Shown: positions 8,518-19,124 of the stretch, in pieces
Layout: each line of letters opens with the position of its first letter
How positions within the stretch are numbered: the first letter of the stretch is position 1
Assembly: GCA_945787555.1 (NCBI GenBank)
Contig: CALZJG010000097.1
Coordinates: 1-34,740 of the forward strand
Length of the DNA stretch: 34,740 nucleotides
Direction of reading: 5' to 3'
DNA from: an uncultured Chromatiaceae bacterium
GTDB taxonomy: Bacteria; Pseudomonadota; Gammaproteobacteria; DRLM01
Program-made: the position numbers and the translations under genes
The notes under the pieces: model-generated
Databases searched by the model: none
What the model saw: the letters and a program-made list of their open reading frames with translations, nothing else
What the model was told of the DNA's origin: nothing

Positions 8518-9582
8518 TTAGTTGACCTTGGGAGCCAACTCGCCCTTGCTATAGCGCTTGTACATTTCTTCCAAGCCGATGGGCTTGATCTTAGAGGCCA
8601 TGCCGGCACAACCGAAGGCTTCGTAACGCGCCTTGCAGATGTCCTTCATGGCGGCGGTGCCGGCCTTGAGGAATTTACGCGGATCGAATTCCTTGGGGCT
8701 CTTGGCGACGGCTTGGCGCACGGCACCGGTCCAGGCCAGACGCAAGTCGGTGTCGATATTGACCTTGCGCACACCGTGCTTGATGCCCTCGACGATCTCC
8801 TCTACCGGCACACCATAGGTCTCGCCGATGTCGCCACCGTACTGGTCGATGATCTTCAACCACTCCTGCGGCACTGAGGAGGAGCCGTGCATCACCAAAT
8901 GGGTGTTGGGAATGCGGGCATGGATTTCCTTGATGCGACCGATGGCCAGGATGTCACCGGTGGGCGGACGGGTGAATTTGTAGGCGCCGTGGCTGGTACC
9001 GATGGCGATGGCCAGGGCGTCCACTTGGGTGGCTTTGACGAAATCAGCGGCTTCATTGGGATCGGTGAGCAGCTGATCGTGGGACAAGACGCCCTCGGCG
9101 CCGGAACCGTCTTCCTCACCGGCCATGCCGGTTTCCAGCGAACCCAGGCAACCCAGCTCGCCCTCGACGGACACGCCGCAGGCATGAGCCATATCCACCA
9201 CGCGACGCGTCACGTCCACGTTGTATTCATAGCTGGCAGGTGTTTTCGCATCTTCCTTCAATGAGCCGTCCATCATCACGGAGCTGAAGCCGCTTTGCAT
9301 GGAGCGCATGCACACCGCCGGGGAGGCGCCGTGATCCTGATGCATGACCAGATGCACATTGGGATACTCTTCCTGGGCGGCCAGGATCAAATGACGCAGG
9401 AACGGCTCGCCGGCGTAGGAACGGGCGCCCGCCGAAGCCTGGATGATCACCGGGGCATCGCACTCCTTAGCGGCGTCCATGATCGCACGCACCTGTTCCA
9501 GGTTGTTGGCGTTGAAGGCCGGCACGCCGTAGCCATGCTCGGCGGCGTGGTCCAGCAGCTGACGCAAGGTAATTAATGCCAT
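8518..9582 (-). CDS. fba: fructose-bisphosphate aldolase, class II (Calvin-cycle subtype)
   Basis: A 354-residue zinc-dependent aldolase that joins or splits fructose-1,6-bisphosphate, and in autotrophs also sedoheptulose-1,7-bisphosphate. Key features are the catalytic/zinc pair in MHQDHGAS (Asp83, His84), [28 protein letters not shown] with a zinc His, [10 protein letters not shown] and [14 protein letters not shown]. The length and motifs fit the CbbA-like subtype found in tkt-gap-pgk-pyk-fba clusters. The ATG at 9582 has GAGGAG seven bases before it. It is the last gene of the cluster, 83 bp after pyk, and is followed by a strong terminator. Confidence 0.97.
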   Translation of the reverse strand: MALITLRQLLDHAAEHGYGVPAFNANNLEQVRAIMDAAKECDAPVIIQASAGARSYAGEPFLRHLILAAQEEYPNVHLVMHQDHGASPAVCMRSMQSGFSSVMMDGSLKEDAKTPASYEYNVDVTRRVVDMAHACGVSVEGELGCLGSLETGMAGEEDGSGAEGVLSHDQLLTDPNEAADFVKATQVDALAIAIGTSHGAYKFTRPPTGDILAIGRIKEIHARIPNTHLVMHGSSSVPQEWLKIIDQYGGDIGETYGVPVEEIVEGIKHGVRKVNIDTDLRLAWTGAVRQAVAKSPKEFDPRKFLKAGTAAMKDICKARYEAFGCAGMASKIKPIGLEEMYKRYSKGELAPKVN

Positions 9583-9665
9583 AACACTCTCCTCGTAGTA
9601 TCTAAATGAATCAACAATCGAAAAACTATCGCATTCTACTCGACATTAACGCGGGGATAGGCCGC

Positions 9666-11111
9666 TCACGCTTGCGTGGAGGGCAAGTCACCCACGCGGA
9701 CGATCTTCATGGCGTTGGTTCCGCCATGCATGCCGATCAAATCGCCCTTGGAAATAATCACCAAATCACCGTCGCGTGCCGCGCCGCGCCGCACTAATTC
9801 GTCGACGGCCTCTTTGTTGACGTAGGCATGATCAGTGCTGTCCACAGTGAAGCTCACGGGATAAACGCCGCGGTATAAAGTTACTTTTCTACGCGTCTCC
9901 ACATGGGGCGTCAAGGCGTAGATGGGGATGCTGGAGCTGATCCGCGACATCCACAAGGGTGTGTCACCCGACTCGGTCAGCGCCGCGATGGCCTTCACAC
10001 CCAAATGGTTGGCGGTATACATCGAGGCCATGGCAATGGCCTCGTCGATGCGCCCGAAACGCGTGTTTAAGCGATGGTCCGAGGTCTTGGCAATGTGCTG
10101 TTTCTCCGCCTCGCGGCACACGCGGTCCATGGCCGCCACAGCCTTGGCGGGGTGCTTGCCGGCGGCGGTTTCCGCCGACAGCATTACGGCATCAGTGCCG
10201 TCTAGCACCGCATTGGCGACATCGAACACTTCGGCACGGGTGGGGATGGGGTTCTCGATCATCGACTCCATCATCTGCGTGGCGGTGATGACCACCCGAT
10301 TCATGGCCCGCGCCACTTTGATGATGTGCTTTTGCACCGCCGGCAATTCCGCGTCGCCGATTTCCACGCCCAGGTCGCCACGCGCGATCATCACCGCATC
10401 GGAAGCGGCGACGATCTCTTCCAGGTCATCCAAGGCCTCGGCACGCTCGATCTTGGAAACGATGCCGCCATGACCACCGGCGGCGCGCAACAGATCGCGC
10501 GCCAATTGCACATCGGCGGCCGAGCGTGGAAAGGAAATCGCCATGTAATCGGCCTGCAGGGCCGCCGCGGTTTTGATGTCGACCTTATCCTTCTCGGTCA
10601 GCGCCGCGGCGGATAAACCGCCGCCTTGACGATTGATGCCCTTGTTATTGGACAAGCCACCGCCCACCAAGACTTTGGTGATAATCTCCGCGCTGTGCAC
10701 GTCTTCCACCCACAGCACGATACGTCCATCGTCGAGCAATAAGGTGTCGCCACGATTGACGTCGTCAGGCAGGGTTTTATAGGTCAATCCGACCCGCTCT
10801 TGCGTACCTTCAGTGGACGGCAGCGCGGCATCGAGGACGAAGCGCTCACCCTCGATCAAAGTGACGCGCTGATCACGAAAGCGCTCGATGCGTATCTTGG
10901 GACCCTGCAAATCGCATAACACGCCCACTTGGCGGCCGTGAGCACGGGCGCGATTGCGCACTGATTCGACGCGTCGTTGGTGTTCCTCGGGCTCGCCGTG
11001 GGAAAAATTCACGCGCACCACGTCTACGCCGGCCTCGATGATTTCGTCCAAAACCTTGGGATCATCGGTGGCGGGTCCTATCGTGGCGACGATTTTAGTT
11101 CTTCTCTGCAT
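9666..11111 (-). CDS. pyk: pyruvate kinase
   Basis: A 481-residue enzyme that makes pyruvate and ATP from phosphoenolpyruvate and ADP. It begins MQRRTKIVATIGPATDDPKV, the family start, and contains VRVNFSHG, the substrate/metal segment VMIARGDLGVE, NRVVITATQMMESMIENPIP and DGTDAVMLSAETAAGKHP. The C-terminal allosteric-type domain is complete, ending with VIISKGDLIGMHGGTNAMKI. The start at 11111 has only a weak ribosome site but no better start fits the family N-terminus. It lies between pgk (87 bp upstream) and fba. No RuBisCO or phosphoribulokinase gene is in the window, so whether the cluster serves glycolysis, the Calvin cycle or both is not shown here. Confidence 0.97.
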   Translation of the reverse strand: MQRRTKIVATIGPATDDPKVLDEIIEAGVDVVRVNFSHGEPEEHQRRVESVRNRARAHGRQVGVLCDLQGPKIRIERFRDQRVTLIEGERFVLDAALPSTEGTQERVGLTYKTLPDDVNRGDTLLLDDGRIVLWVEDVHSAEIITKVLVGGGLSNNKGINRQGGGLSAAALTEKDKVDIKTAAALQADYMAISFPRSAADVQLARDLLRAAGGHGGIVSKIERAEALDDLEEIVAASDAVMIARGDLGVEIGDAELPAVQKHIIKVARAMNRVVITATQMMESMIENPIPTRAEVFDVANAVLDGTDAVMLSAETAAGKHPAKAVAAMDRVCREAEKQHIAKTSDHRLNTRFGRIDEAIAMASMYTANHLGVKAIAALTESGDTPLWMSRISSSIPIYALTPHVETRRKVTLYRGVYPVSFTVDSTDHAYVNKEAVDELVRRGAARDGDLVIISKGDLIGMHGGTNAMKIVRVGDLPSTQA

Positions 11112-11198
11112 AGTAGCTACGCCGCCGCGCCATCACGATGTTGCCATCGCCCGGCGCGTCACGGCTGTTATCTCCTTAAGTTCAAACTATAAAAATAC

Positions 11199-12380
11199 TC
11201 AGCCCTGGGCCCGTTCTTTGAGAATGGCCACCGCGGGTAGTTCCTTACCTTCCAAAAATTCCAAAAACGCCCCGCCGCCGGTGGAAATATAAGACACCTT
11301 GTCGACGATGCCGTATTTATCCACCGCGGCCAACGTATCGCCACCGCCGGCGATAGAAAACGCCGGGCTGTCGGCAATGGCCAGCGCCAAGGTCTTAGTG
11401 CCTGCACCGAACTGATCGAACTCGAACACGCCCACCGGGCCGTTCCACACGATGGTGCCGGCGCTCTTGAGCTTGTCGGCGAGCAGCTGGGCGGTTTTGG
11501 GGCCGATGTCGAAGATCATGTCATCATCCACCACGTCCGCCACGTCTTTGATGGTGGCCGCCGCCGTGGGCGAGAATTCCTTACCGCACACCACGTCCAC
11601 CGGGATCGGCACCTCGGCGCCGCGCGCCTTCATCTTGGCCATGATCTTCTTGGCCTCGTCCACCAAATCCGCCTCGGCCAGCGACTTGCCTACTTTCAAT
11701 CCGGCCGCGAGCATGAAGGTGTTGGCGATACCGCCACCGACGATCATGTTGTCCACCTTGTCTGCCATGGAATCGAGGATGGTGAGTTTGGTAGAGACTT
11801 TGGACCCGGCCACGATGGCGGCCAATGGGCGCTTGGGACTTTGCAGGGCCTTGCCCAACGCATCCAACTCACCGGCCAGCAGCGGACCGGCGCAAGCCAC
11901 CGGCGCGAACTTGGCGACACCGTGGGTGGAGGCCTGGGCGCGGTGTGCGGTGCCGAAGGCATCCATCACGAATACATCGCACAACGCGGCGTATTGTTTG
12001 GCCAGCTCGTCGCTGTTGTTGTTCTCGCCCTTGTTAAAGCGTACGTTCTCGAACACCACCACTTCACCGGCCTCGACAGTCACGCCGCCGCCGAGATAAT
12101 CCTTCACCAAACGCACCGGCTCGCCGCGCAATTGCGCAATATGCTTCGCCACCGACTGCATCGAATTCTCGTCGCTATACACCCCTTCCTCGGGGCGGCC
12201 GAGGTGGGACATCACCATCACCTTGGCGCCGGCCTTGGCGGCGGCCTCGATGGTGGGCAGGGTGGCGCGGATACGCACATCGGAGGTCACCTTGCCGTCC
12301 GTGACGGGGACGTTGAGATCGGCGCGGATCAACACGCGCTTACCGGCCAGATTGAGGTCGCTCATTTTAATGATGGACAT
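11199..12380 (-). CDS. pgk: phosphoglycerate kinase
   Basis: A 393-residue enzyme transferring phosphate between 1,3-bisphosphoglycerate and ADP. It shows [13 protein letters not shown], the substrate loop [10 protein letters not shown], the hinge-region motif [17 protein letters not shown] and the ATP-site run [20 protein letters not shown], ending [17 protein letters not shown]. The frame is open 14 codons further upstream, but the ATG at 12380 gives the usual N-terminus and has AAGGAG a few bases before it, so I use it. It sits between gap (165 bp upstream, gap partly filled by a palindromic element) and pyk. Confidence 0.97.
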   Translation of the reverse strand: MSIIKMSDLNLAGKRVLIRADLNVPVTDGKVTSDVRIRATLPTIEAAAKAGAKVMVMSHLGRPEEGVYSDENSMQSVAKHIAQLRGEPVRLVKDYLGGGVTVEAGEVVVFENVRFNKGENNNSDELAKQYAALCDVFVMDAFGTAHRAQASTHGVAKFAPVACAGPLLAGELDALGKALQSPKRPLAAIVAGSKVSTKLTILDSMADKVDNMIVGGGIANTFMLAAGLKVGKSLAEADLVDEAKKIMAKMKARGAEVPIPVDVVCGKEFSPTAAATIKDVADVVDDDMIFDIGPKTAQLLADKLKSAGTIVWNGPVGVFEFDQFGAGTKTLALAIADSPAFSIAGGGDTLAAVDKYGIVDKVSYISTGGGAFLEFLEGKELPAVAILKERAQG

Positions 12381-12461
12381 GGATGGCTCCTTAAGAGATG
12401 TATTAAAAAAGTAATTAGCCAAGGCCTACGCCTGGGCTAATTGCTCTAAATTTAATAGAGC

Positions 12462-12538
12462 GGTGAGGAGCGAGGAGGCAGGGGTGAGGCGTTCGACCCT
12501 AAGACCGCTCACTCACACCTGTCTCCTCACTCCTCACC
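12462..12538. repeat. long inverted repeat in the gap-pgk intergenic region
   Basis: Two 27-base arms, 12462-12488 and 12512-12538, are inverted copies matching at 24 of 27 positions around a 23-base centre. The arm begins GGTGAGGAG, then GAGGAG and ends GTGAG. It sits right after the gap stop codon and before pgk, so the shared transcript would carry a long, stable hairpin with no T run. It may be a dispersed palindromic element, a processing site, or a stabiliser of upstream mRNA. Confidence 0.88.
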
Positions 12539-12545
12539 CGTTACC

Positions 12546-13580
<1,035 letters not shown>

Positions 13581-13584
13581 TCAA

Positions 13585-13654
13585 CCACGGAGTTCACCGA
13601 GTGCACTGATGTAAGAACTAAAAATGATCTCTGTGTGCTCTGTGTCCCCCGTGG
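13585..13654. repeat. imperfect palindromic element between tkt and gap
   Basis: CCACGG at 13585 opens an arm that pairs imperfectly with an arm ending CCGTGG at 13654; about 18 of 25 positions match when one arm is reverse-complemented. The arms have an internal period near seven bases (CACGGA/CACAGAG-like words). Such CCACGGAG-type palindromes are, from memory, common dispersed repeats in proteobacterial genomes; copy number here could not be checked. Confidence 0.6.
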
Positions 13655-13665
13655 CCAAGCAATTC

Positions 13666-15663
13666 TTAAAGCTGTTCTTGGACCGCCTTGACCACGTTCT
13701 CCGCGGTGAAGCCAAATTCCTTGTACAGCAACCCGGCGGGGGCGGACTCGCCGAAGCGATCGATACCGATCACCTTGCCTTGATCCCCCACAAAACGTGC
13801 CCAGTATTCGCTAACGCCCGCCTCGATGGCAACCCGGGCCTTAACTCCCTTAGGCAGCACGGATTCCTTATAGGCGGCGTCCTGCTTGTCGTACACATTG
13901 GCGGAGGGCATGGACACTACGCGCACCTTGACCCCGTTGTCGGTGAGGGTCTTGGCCGCAGCCACGGCGATCTCCACCTCGGAACCGGTGGAAATGATGA
14001 TGGCCTGGGGCGCGCCCTGGCAATCCAGCAAGGTGTAACCGCCGCGACGAATAGCGGCGATTTGCTGCTCATTGCGCGGCATATGGGCCAACCCCTGACG
14101 TGAGAATATCAGGCAGCTTGGTCCGTCGGTCCGCTCAACGGCCGCTTGCCAGGCCACCGACGACTCCACCGTGTCACAGGGGCGCCAAAGCTGCATATTG
14201 GGAATGATGCGCAGGCTGGCGACATGCTCGATGGGCTGGTGGGTAGGACCGTCCTCGCCCAGACCGATGGAGTCGTGGGTGTAGACGTAGATGACGCGTT
14301 GCTTCATCAGCGCCGACATGCGCACCGCGTTGCGGGCGTAATCGGAGAACACCAGGAAGGTGCCACCGTAGGGGATGAAGCCGCCGTGCAGGGCGATGCC
14401 GTTCATGATGGCGGACATGGCGAATTCACGCACGCCGTAATAGATGTAGTTGCCGTCGGAGACGGTATTGCTAATGCCTTTGGCGTCCTTCCACAAGGTC
14501 AAGTTGGAACCGGCCAGGTCGGCGGAACCACCCACCATTTCCGGCAGCAGCGGCGCATAGGCGCCGATGGCGTTCTGCGAGGCCTTGCGGGTAGCGATCT
14601 TCTCGGCCTTGGCATTGACGGCGCTGACGAACTCCTTAGCCTTGGCAGCCCAATCCTGGGGCAGTTCGCCCTTGATCACGCGACGTTCGAATTCCGCCGC
14701 CAGCTCGGGCTGAGCAGCCCGGTACTGGGCGAACTTCTCGGCCCACGCCGCTTCGGCCTGGGCCCCTTTTTCGCGTGCGCTCCAGCCCGCGTAGATTTCG
14801 TCGGGCACTTCGAAGGGAGGATACTTCCAACCCAGGTTTTCGCGGGTGGCGGCCACTTCTTCCAGCCCTAGCGCCGCACCGTGGCAGTCGTGGCTGCCGC
14901 ACAAATTGGGCGCACCCCAACCGATCACCGTCTTGGTGCAAATCATGCTGGGCTTGTCGTTGACCGAGCGGGCCTCCTGGATAGCCTTTTTCACCGCCTC
15001 CGCATCATGACCGTCCACATCGCGCACCACGTGCCAACCATAGGCCTCGAAACGCTTGGGGGTGTCGTCGGTGAACCAGCCTTCCACATGGCCGTCGATG
15101 GAAATTCCGTTGTCGTCCCAGAACGCAATCAACTTGCCCAAACCCAATGTGCCGGCCAGTGAGCAAGCCTCGTGGGAGATGCCTTCCATCATGCAGCCGT
15201 CACCCATGAACACATAGGTGTAGTGATCGACGATCTTGTGGCCGTCACGATTGAACTGACCGGCCAGCATTTTCTCGGCGATGGCCATACCCACGCCGTT
15301 GGTGATGCCCTGACCGAGCGGACCGGTAGTGGTCTCGACGCCGGGGGTGTAGCCATACTCGGGGTGGCCCGGGGTCCTGGAGTGGAGTTGGCGAAAGTTC
15401 TTCAGATCGTCGATCAATACGTCGTAGCCGGTCAGATGCAGCAGAGAATAGGTCAACATCGAGCCGTGACCGTTGGACAGCACGAAGCGGTCCCGGTTGG
15501 GCCACTTCGGATTGGCCGGGTTGTGGTGCATATAATCGTTCCACAACACTTCGGCGATGTCCGCCATTCCCATGGGCGCTCCGGGATGACCGGAGTTGGC
15601 CTTTTGCACCGCATCCATGCTCAGGGCACGAATGGCATTGGCTAGTTCTCTGCGCGAAGGCAT
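13666..15663 (-). CDS. tkt: transketolase
   Basis: A 665-residue thiamine-diphosphate enzyme moving two-carbon units between sugar phosphates in the pentose-phosphate and Calvin pathways. It shows [20 protein letters not shown] near the start, [17 protein letters not shown], the ThDP motif [32 protein letters not shown] and the pyrimidine-domain run [19 protein letters not shown], with a complete C-terminal domain. Length equals the normal bacterial enzyme. The ATG at 15663 has GGAGAG just upstream. It is the first gene of the minus-strand tkt-gap-pgk-pyk-fba cluster, so the region above 15663 should hold the cluster promoter. Confidence 0.97.
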   Translation of the reverse strand: MPSRRELANAIRALSMDAVQKANSGHPGAPMGMADIAEVLWNDYMHHNPANPKWPNRDRFVLSNGHGSMLTYSLLHLTGYDVLIDDLKNFRQLHSRTPGHPEYGYTPGVETTTGPLGQGITNGVGMAIAEKMLAGQFNRDGHKIVDHYTYVFMGDGCMMEGISHEACSLAGTLGLGKLIAFWDDNGISIDGHVEGWFTDDTPKRFEAYGWHVVRDVDGHDAEAVKKAIQEARSVNDKPSMICTKTVIGWGAPNLCGSHDCHGAALGLEEVAATRENLGWKYPPFEVPDEIYAGWSAREKGAQAEAAWAEKFAQYRAAQPELAAEFERRVIKGELPQDWAAKAKEFVSAVNAKAEKIATRKASQNAIGAYAPLLPEMVGGSADLAGSNLTLWKDAKGISNTVSDGNYIYYGVREFAMSAIMNGIALHGGFIPYGGTFLVFSDYARNAVRMSALMKQRVIYVYTHDSIGLGEDGPTHQPIEHVASLRIIPNMQLWRPCDTVESSVAWQAAVERTDGPSCLIFSRQGLAHMPRNEQQIAAIRRGGYTLLDCQGAPQAIIISTGSEVEIAVAAAKTLTDNGVKVRVVSMPSANVYDKQDAAYKESVLPKGVKARVAIEAGVSEYWARFVGDQGKVIGIDRFGESAPAGLLYKEFGFTAENVVKAVQEQL

Positions 15664-16249
15664 GCGTCTCTCCTCAAGTATTAAATCACCAATAATCAGA
15701 AACTTAAGCGTAACCAGAAATAATCGTCATGATGATCTTCCTGCTTGGAAGTCATGATGGTATAAGGATTCGTAGCATGTGGAGGCTGGCCCCAAGGACG
15801 ACCCCGGCGACCACCGCCCGGCATCGATAGCTGCCGGTAACTCCCCCCTCAATTCTCTCAGTACCGCCGCGCCTAGCGACGCTCATGGATGGACATATGT
15901 TCGTCACTGTGCCATGAGCCACCCCGGGCGACAAGGACCGGAGATTTTCCCCTACTATGGCATTTTGGGCAAGTAGAGCACTACTTTACTCACTTAAGCC
16001 CACTCGGTCGATGCCGTCAATACCCGAGGATTTTTGAGATTCACAACGAAGCTCAGTGGCTGGTAGACAGCCCATCAAACGGGGTACAATGCGGGGTTTT
16101 CAGTGGTGGGCAGCCCCCCGCCAGGCGCCCGGACCACGCGCAGGACTGCGGATTAGTCCTGGACTGGAATTTGCGAGACTTAAACATGACAACATGACGC
16201 GCTCGCTCGCGCGACGTTCTTCATATCCATCAGAGGATCAAACAAGGCT
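15664..16249. other. divergent intergenic region between tkt and metK
   Basis: This 586-bp stretch must hold promoters for both the carbon-metabolism cluster (minus) and metK (plus). Visible items: a nine-base direct repeat GTCATGATG at 15726-15734 and 15751-15759 flanking a hairpin CTTCC/GGAAG (15737-15751); a small hairpin AGTAG/CTACT near 15972-15985; a TACAAT -10-like box at 16085-16090; and a CGCG/CGCG hairpin in the metK leader near 16199-16213. Short open frames here lack coding character. I see no known riboswitch or RNA gene. Confidence 0.5.
16085..16090 (+). promoter_or_regulatory. metK: possible -10 box for metK
   Basis: TACAAT lies 160 bases before the metK ATG. The best -35 partner is poor (TAGACA, 15-base spacing), so this is only a candidate. 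Confidence 0.25.
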
Positions 16250-17410
16250 ATGTCAAACATGCATTTCTTCACCTCGGAATCAGTTTCCGAAGGCCATCCG
16301 GACAAAATCGCCGACCAAATCTCCGACGCCATCCTGGACGCCATGCTGGAACAAGACAAAATGGCACGGGTCGCCTGCGAAACTCTGGTGAAGACCGGCA
16401 TGGTGATGCTCGCCGGCGAAGTGACCACCGAAGCCTGGGTGGATGCCGAGGCCGTGGTGCGCCAAACCATCAAAGAGATCGGCTATAACAGCTCGGACAT
16501 GGGTTTCGACTGGGAGTCCTGCGCCGTGCTGAGCGCCATCGGTAAGCAATCCGTAGACATCGCCGCCGGTGTCGACGAATCGGAGAACCATCAACAAGGC
16601 GCCGGCGACCAAGGCATGATGTTTGGCTACGCCACTGACGAGACCGACGTGCTGATGCCTGCCGCCATTACCTATGCGCATCGCTTGGTGCGTCGCCAAT
16701 CGGAAATGCGCAAGAACGGCGTCATGCCCTGGCTGCGTCCCGATGCCAAAAGCCAAGTCACGCTACGCTACGAAGATGACAAACCGGTGGCGGTGGACGC
16801 CGTGGTACTGTCCACGCAGCACAGTCCGGAGATCAGTCACAAGAGCCTCACCGAAGCGGTGATCGAGGAGATCATCAAGCCAGTGCTGCCCGAGCAATGG
16901 CTGTCTAAGAACACCAAGTATTACGTCAACCCCACCGGTCGCTTCGTTATCGGTGGCCCAGTGGGTGACTGCGGCTTGACCGGCCGCAAGATCATCGTCG
17001 ACACCTACGGCGGCATGGCCCGCCATGGTGGCGGCTGCTTCTCGGGCAAGGATCCGACCAAGGTGGACCGTTCCGCCGCCTACGCCGGCCGCTACGTCGC
17101 CAAGAACCTCGTCGCCGCGGGCATTGCCGAGCGCTGCGAAATTCAAGTGTCCTACGCCATCGGCGTGGCCGAGCCCACTTCCGTGATGGTGGACACCTTC
17201 GGCACCGGAAAAATCAGCGAGGCCCGCATTATCGAATTGGTGCGCGAACATTTCGACTTGCGGCCGCGCGGCATCATCACGATGCTTGATTTGCGCCGCC
17301 CCATTTACAAGCACACCGCCGCCTACGGTCACTTCGGCCGCGACGACATCGACGCGCCCTGGGAGCGCATCGACAAGGCGGAGACGCTGCGCACGGCCGC
17401 CGGCCTGTAG
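16250..17410 (+). CDS. metK: S-adenosylmethionine synthase
   Basis: A 386-residue enzyme forming S-adenosylmethionine from methionine and ATP. It contains [20 protein letters not shown] (His16 and the ATP/metal site), the flexible active-site signature [12 protein letters not shown] starting at residue 116, [20 protein letters not shown] and [19 protein letters not shown]. The length is normal. Two ATG codons are close together (MSNM); the first, at 16250, is used because AGAGG and AAGG lie upstream, though the second is possible. It is followed after 13 bases by an SAH riboswitch and then ahcY, so enzymes making and recycling the methyl donor are side by side. Confidence 0.97.
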   Translation: MSNMHFFTSESVSEGHPDKIADQISDAILDAMLEQDKMARVACETLVKTGMVMLAGEVTTEAWVDAEAVVRQTIKEIGYNSSDMGFDWESCAVLSAIGKQSVDIAAGVDESENHQQGAGDQGMMFGYATDETDVLMPAAITYAHRLVRRQSEMRKNGVMPWLRPDAKSQVTLRYEDDKPVAVDAVVLSTQHSPEISHKSLTEAVIEEIIKPVLPEQWLSKNTKYYVNPTGRFVIGGPVGDCGLTGRKIIVDTYGGMARHGGGCFSGKDPTKVDRSAAYAGRYVAKNLVAAGIAERCEIQVSYAIGVAEPTSVMVDTFGTGKISEARIIELVREHFDLRPRGIITMLDLRRPIYKHTAAYGHFGRDDIDAPWERIDKAETLRTAAGL

Positions 17411-17423
17411 TTCAACCCGCCGC

Positions 17424-17492
17424 ATCCTTGAGGGGCGCTGCAGCGGAATCCCCGCCAGGCTCAAGGAAAGCGGCTTCTCGTCAACGGCGCTC
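17424..17492 (+). promoter_or_regulatory. S-adenosylhomocysteine (SAH) riboswitch
   Basis: The region matches the SAH riboswitch consensus. P1 is CCTTGAG (17426-17432) with CTCAAGG (17460-17466). The conserved core GGGGCGCTGCAGCGG follows. P2 is GCGG (17443-17446) with CCGC (17452-17455), then CCAGGCTC. The pseudoknot pairs GGGCGC (17433-17438) with GCGCTC (17487-17492) in the AACGGCGCTC tail, with one G-U wobble. It ends nine bases before the AGGAG ribosome site of ahcY. In the known class, SAH binding turns on genes that remove SAH, which fits ahcY and perhaps metF downstream. No terminator hairpin is visible, so control of translation is more likely, by inference. Confidence 0.93.
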
Positions 17493-17512
17493 TTAGAAAT
17501 AGGAGACACGCG

Positions 17513-18925
17513 ATGAACGCTGTCGTGAAACCCGCCGGTGATTACAAAGTCGCCGACATGAACCTGGCCGATTGGGGCCGCAAAGAATTCAATATCGCCG
17601 AAACCGAGATGCCGGGCCTAATGGCCCTGCGCGAGGAATATGGCGCCAGCAAGCCGCTCAAGGGCGCGCGTATCGCCGGCTCGCTGCACATGACCGTGCA
17701 AACCGCGGTGCTGATTGAAACCCTCACCGCGCTGGGCGCCGAAGTACGCTGGGCCTCGTGCAATATCTTCTCCACCCAAGATCACGCCGCCGCCGCCATC
17801 GCCGCCACCGGTGTGCCGGTGTTCGCTCACAAGGGTGAAAGCCTGGAAGAATACTGGGACTACAGCCACCGCATCTTCGAATGGCACGACGGCGGCACGC
17901 CCAATATGATTTTGGATGACGGCGGCGACGCCACGCTGTTACTGATTCTGGGCGCACAAGCCGAGCAAGATGCTTCCGTCATCGCCCAGCCCAACAACGA
18001 CGAAGAGCGCGCCTTGTATGCCGCGATCAAAAAGCGCCTGGAGACGCATCCGGGCTGGTATTCCAATACACTGGCCAACATCCAAGGCGTCACCGAGGAA
18101 ACCACCACCGGCGTGCACCGTCTTTATCAAATGCACAAAGAAGGTCGCCTCCCCTTCCCCGCCTTCAACGTCAACGATGCGGTAACCAAATCCAAATTCG
18201 ACAACCTGTACGGCTGTCGCGAGTCACTGATGGACGGTATCAAGCGGGCCACCGACGTCATGGTCGCGGGCAAGGTCGCCGTGGTCTTGGGTTACGGCGA
18301 CGTAGGCAAAGGTTGTGCGCAAGCTTTCCGCGGCCTGGGCGCCACGGTCTGGGTCACCGAGATTGACCCCATCTGCGCGCTGCAAGCCTCAATGGAAGGT
18401 TACCGCGTGGTCACCATGGATGAGGCCGCCGACCAAGGCGATATCTTCGTCACCACCACCGGCAATGTGGACGTGATCACTCACGAACACATGATCCGCA
18501 TGCGCAACAACACAATCGTGTGCAATATCGGCCACTTCGATTCGGAGATCGACGTCGCCAGCATGCGCCAATACCAATGGGAAAACATCAAGCCGCAAGT
18601 GGATCACATCATCCTGCCGGACGGCCGCCGAATTCTACTGCTCGCCGAAGGCCGCTTGGTGAATCTGGGCTGCGCCACGGGCCACCCCAGCTTCGTGATG
18701 TCCGCCTCCTTCACCAACCAAGTCTTGGCGCAGATCGAGCTGTTCAAACACGGCGAGAAATACCAGAAGCAGGTCTACGTGCTACCCAAACACCTGGACG
18801 AAAAGGTGGCACGCTTGCATCTGAAAAAGATCGGCGCGCACCTGACCGAACTCAGCCCGGAGCAAGCCAAGTACATCGGTGTGCCGGTGCAAGGACCGTA
18901 CAAGCCGGATCATTACCGGTATTGA
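17513..18925 (+). CDS. ahcY: adenosylhomocysteinase (SAH hydrolase)
   Basis: A 470-residue NAD-containing enzyme splitting S-adenosylhomocysteine into adenosine and homocysteine, which removes the inhibitor of methyltransferases. It shows [51 protein letters not shown], the NAD loop GYGDVGKG (260-267), [17 protein letters not shown] and the C-terminal end [10 protein letters not shown]. The roughly 40-residue insert with [20 protein letters not shown] is the long form common in proteobacteria. The ATG at 17513 is preceded by AGGAG at seven bases. The SAH riboswitch directly upstream supports the function. metF follows after a 200-bp gap filled by repeats. Confidence 0.98.
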   Translation: MNAVVKPAGDYKVADMNLADWGRKEFNIAETEMPGLMALREEYGASKPLKGARIAGSLHMTVQTAVLIETLTALGAEVRWASCNIFSTQDHAAAAIAATGVPVFAHKGESLEEYWDYSHRIFEWHDGGTPNMILDDGGDATLLLILGAQAEQDASVIAQPNNDEERALYAAIKKRLETHPGWYSNTLANIQGVTEETTTGVHRLYQMHKEGRLPFPAFNVNDAVTKSKFDNLYGCRESLMDGIKRATDVMVAGKVAVVLGYGDVGKGCAQAFRGLGATVWVTEIDPICALQASMEGYRVVTMDEAADQGDIFVTTTGNVDVITHEHMIRMRNNTIVCNIGHFDSEIDVASMRQYQWENIKPQVDHIILPDGRRILLLAEGRLVNLGCATGHPSFVMSASFTNQVLAQIELFKHGEKYQKQVYVLPKHLDEKVARLHLKKIGAHLTELSPEQAKYIGVPVQGPYKPDHYRY

Positions 18926-18932
18926 TGTTTTG

Positions 18933-19112
18933 ATGTAGGGTGGGTCAGCCGTGCAACGGCGTAACCCACCATGGCACGCCGCAAGGCGCACCTCTTATGA
19001 TTAGGTGGATTAAGCGCGAGCTCAATCCACGCCTGACCGCCCCTCTCTCCCGCTTCCGGGAGAGAGGGGCGTGAGGGATTGCGCGGCAACCCACCCAACA
19101 TTCACCCTACAT
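18933..19112. repeat. 180-bp composite palindromic element with inverted ends (MITE-like)
   Basis: The left end ATGTAGGGTGGGT (18933-18945) reappears inverted at the right end as ACCCACCC plus CCCTACAT (to 19112), with a short insert. Inside are three hairpins: GGTGGGT/ACCCACC (18939-18970) with an inner GCCGT/ACGGC; GTGGATT/AATCCAC (19005-19030); and a perfect 14-bp stem GCCCCTCTCTCCCG/CGGGAGAGAGGGGC with a CTTC loop (19039-19070). It fills the ahcY-metF gap. GTAGGGTGGGT-type ends are, from memory, frequent in dispersed non-coding repeats of proteobacteria. No transposase is coded. Confidence 0.85.
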
Positions 19113-19124
19113 TAATGGCGCCCC

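Noticed and set aside
12486-12504. tRNA-like GTTCGACCC word
   Set aside because: It is only the loop centre of the inverted repeat; no acceptor, D or anticodon stems can be drawn around it.
15889-16197. 102-codon plus-strand frame upstream of metK
   Set aside because: Odd composition, no ribosome site, no motif, and it lies where promoters are expected; considered non-coding.
19039-19070. simple Rho-independent terminator of ahcY
   Set aside because: The 14-bp stem is perfect, but no T run follows on either strand and it lies within a larger repeat element; treated as part of that element.
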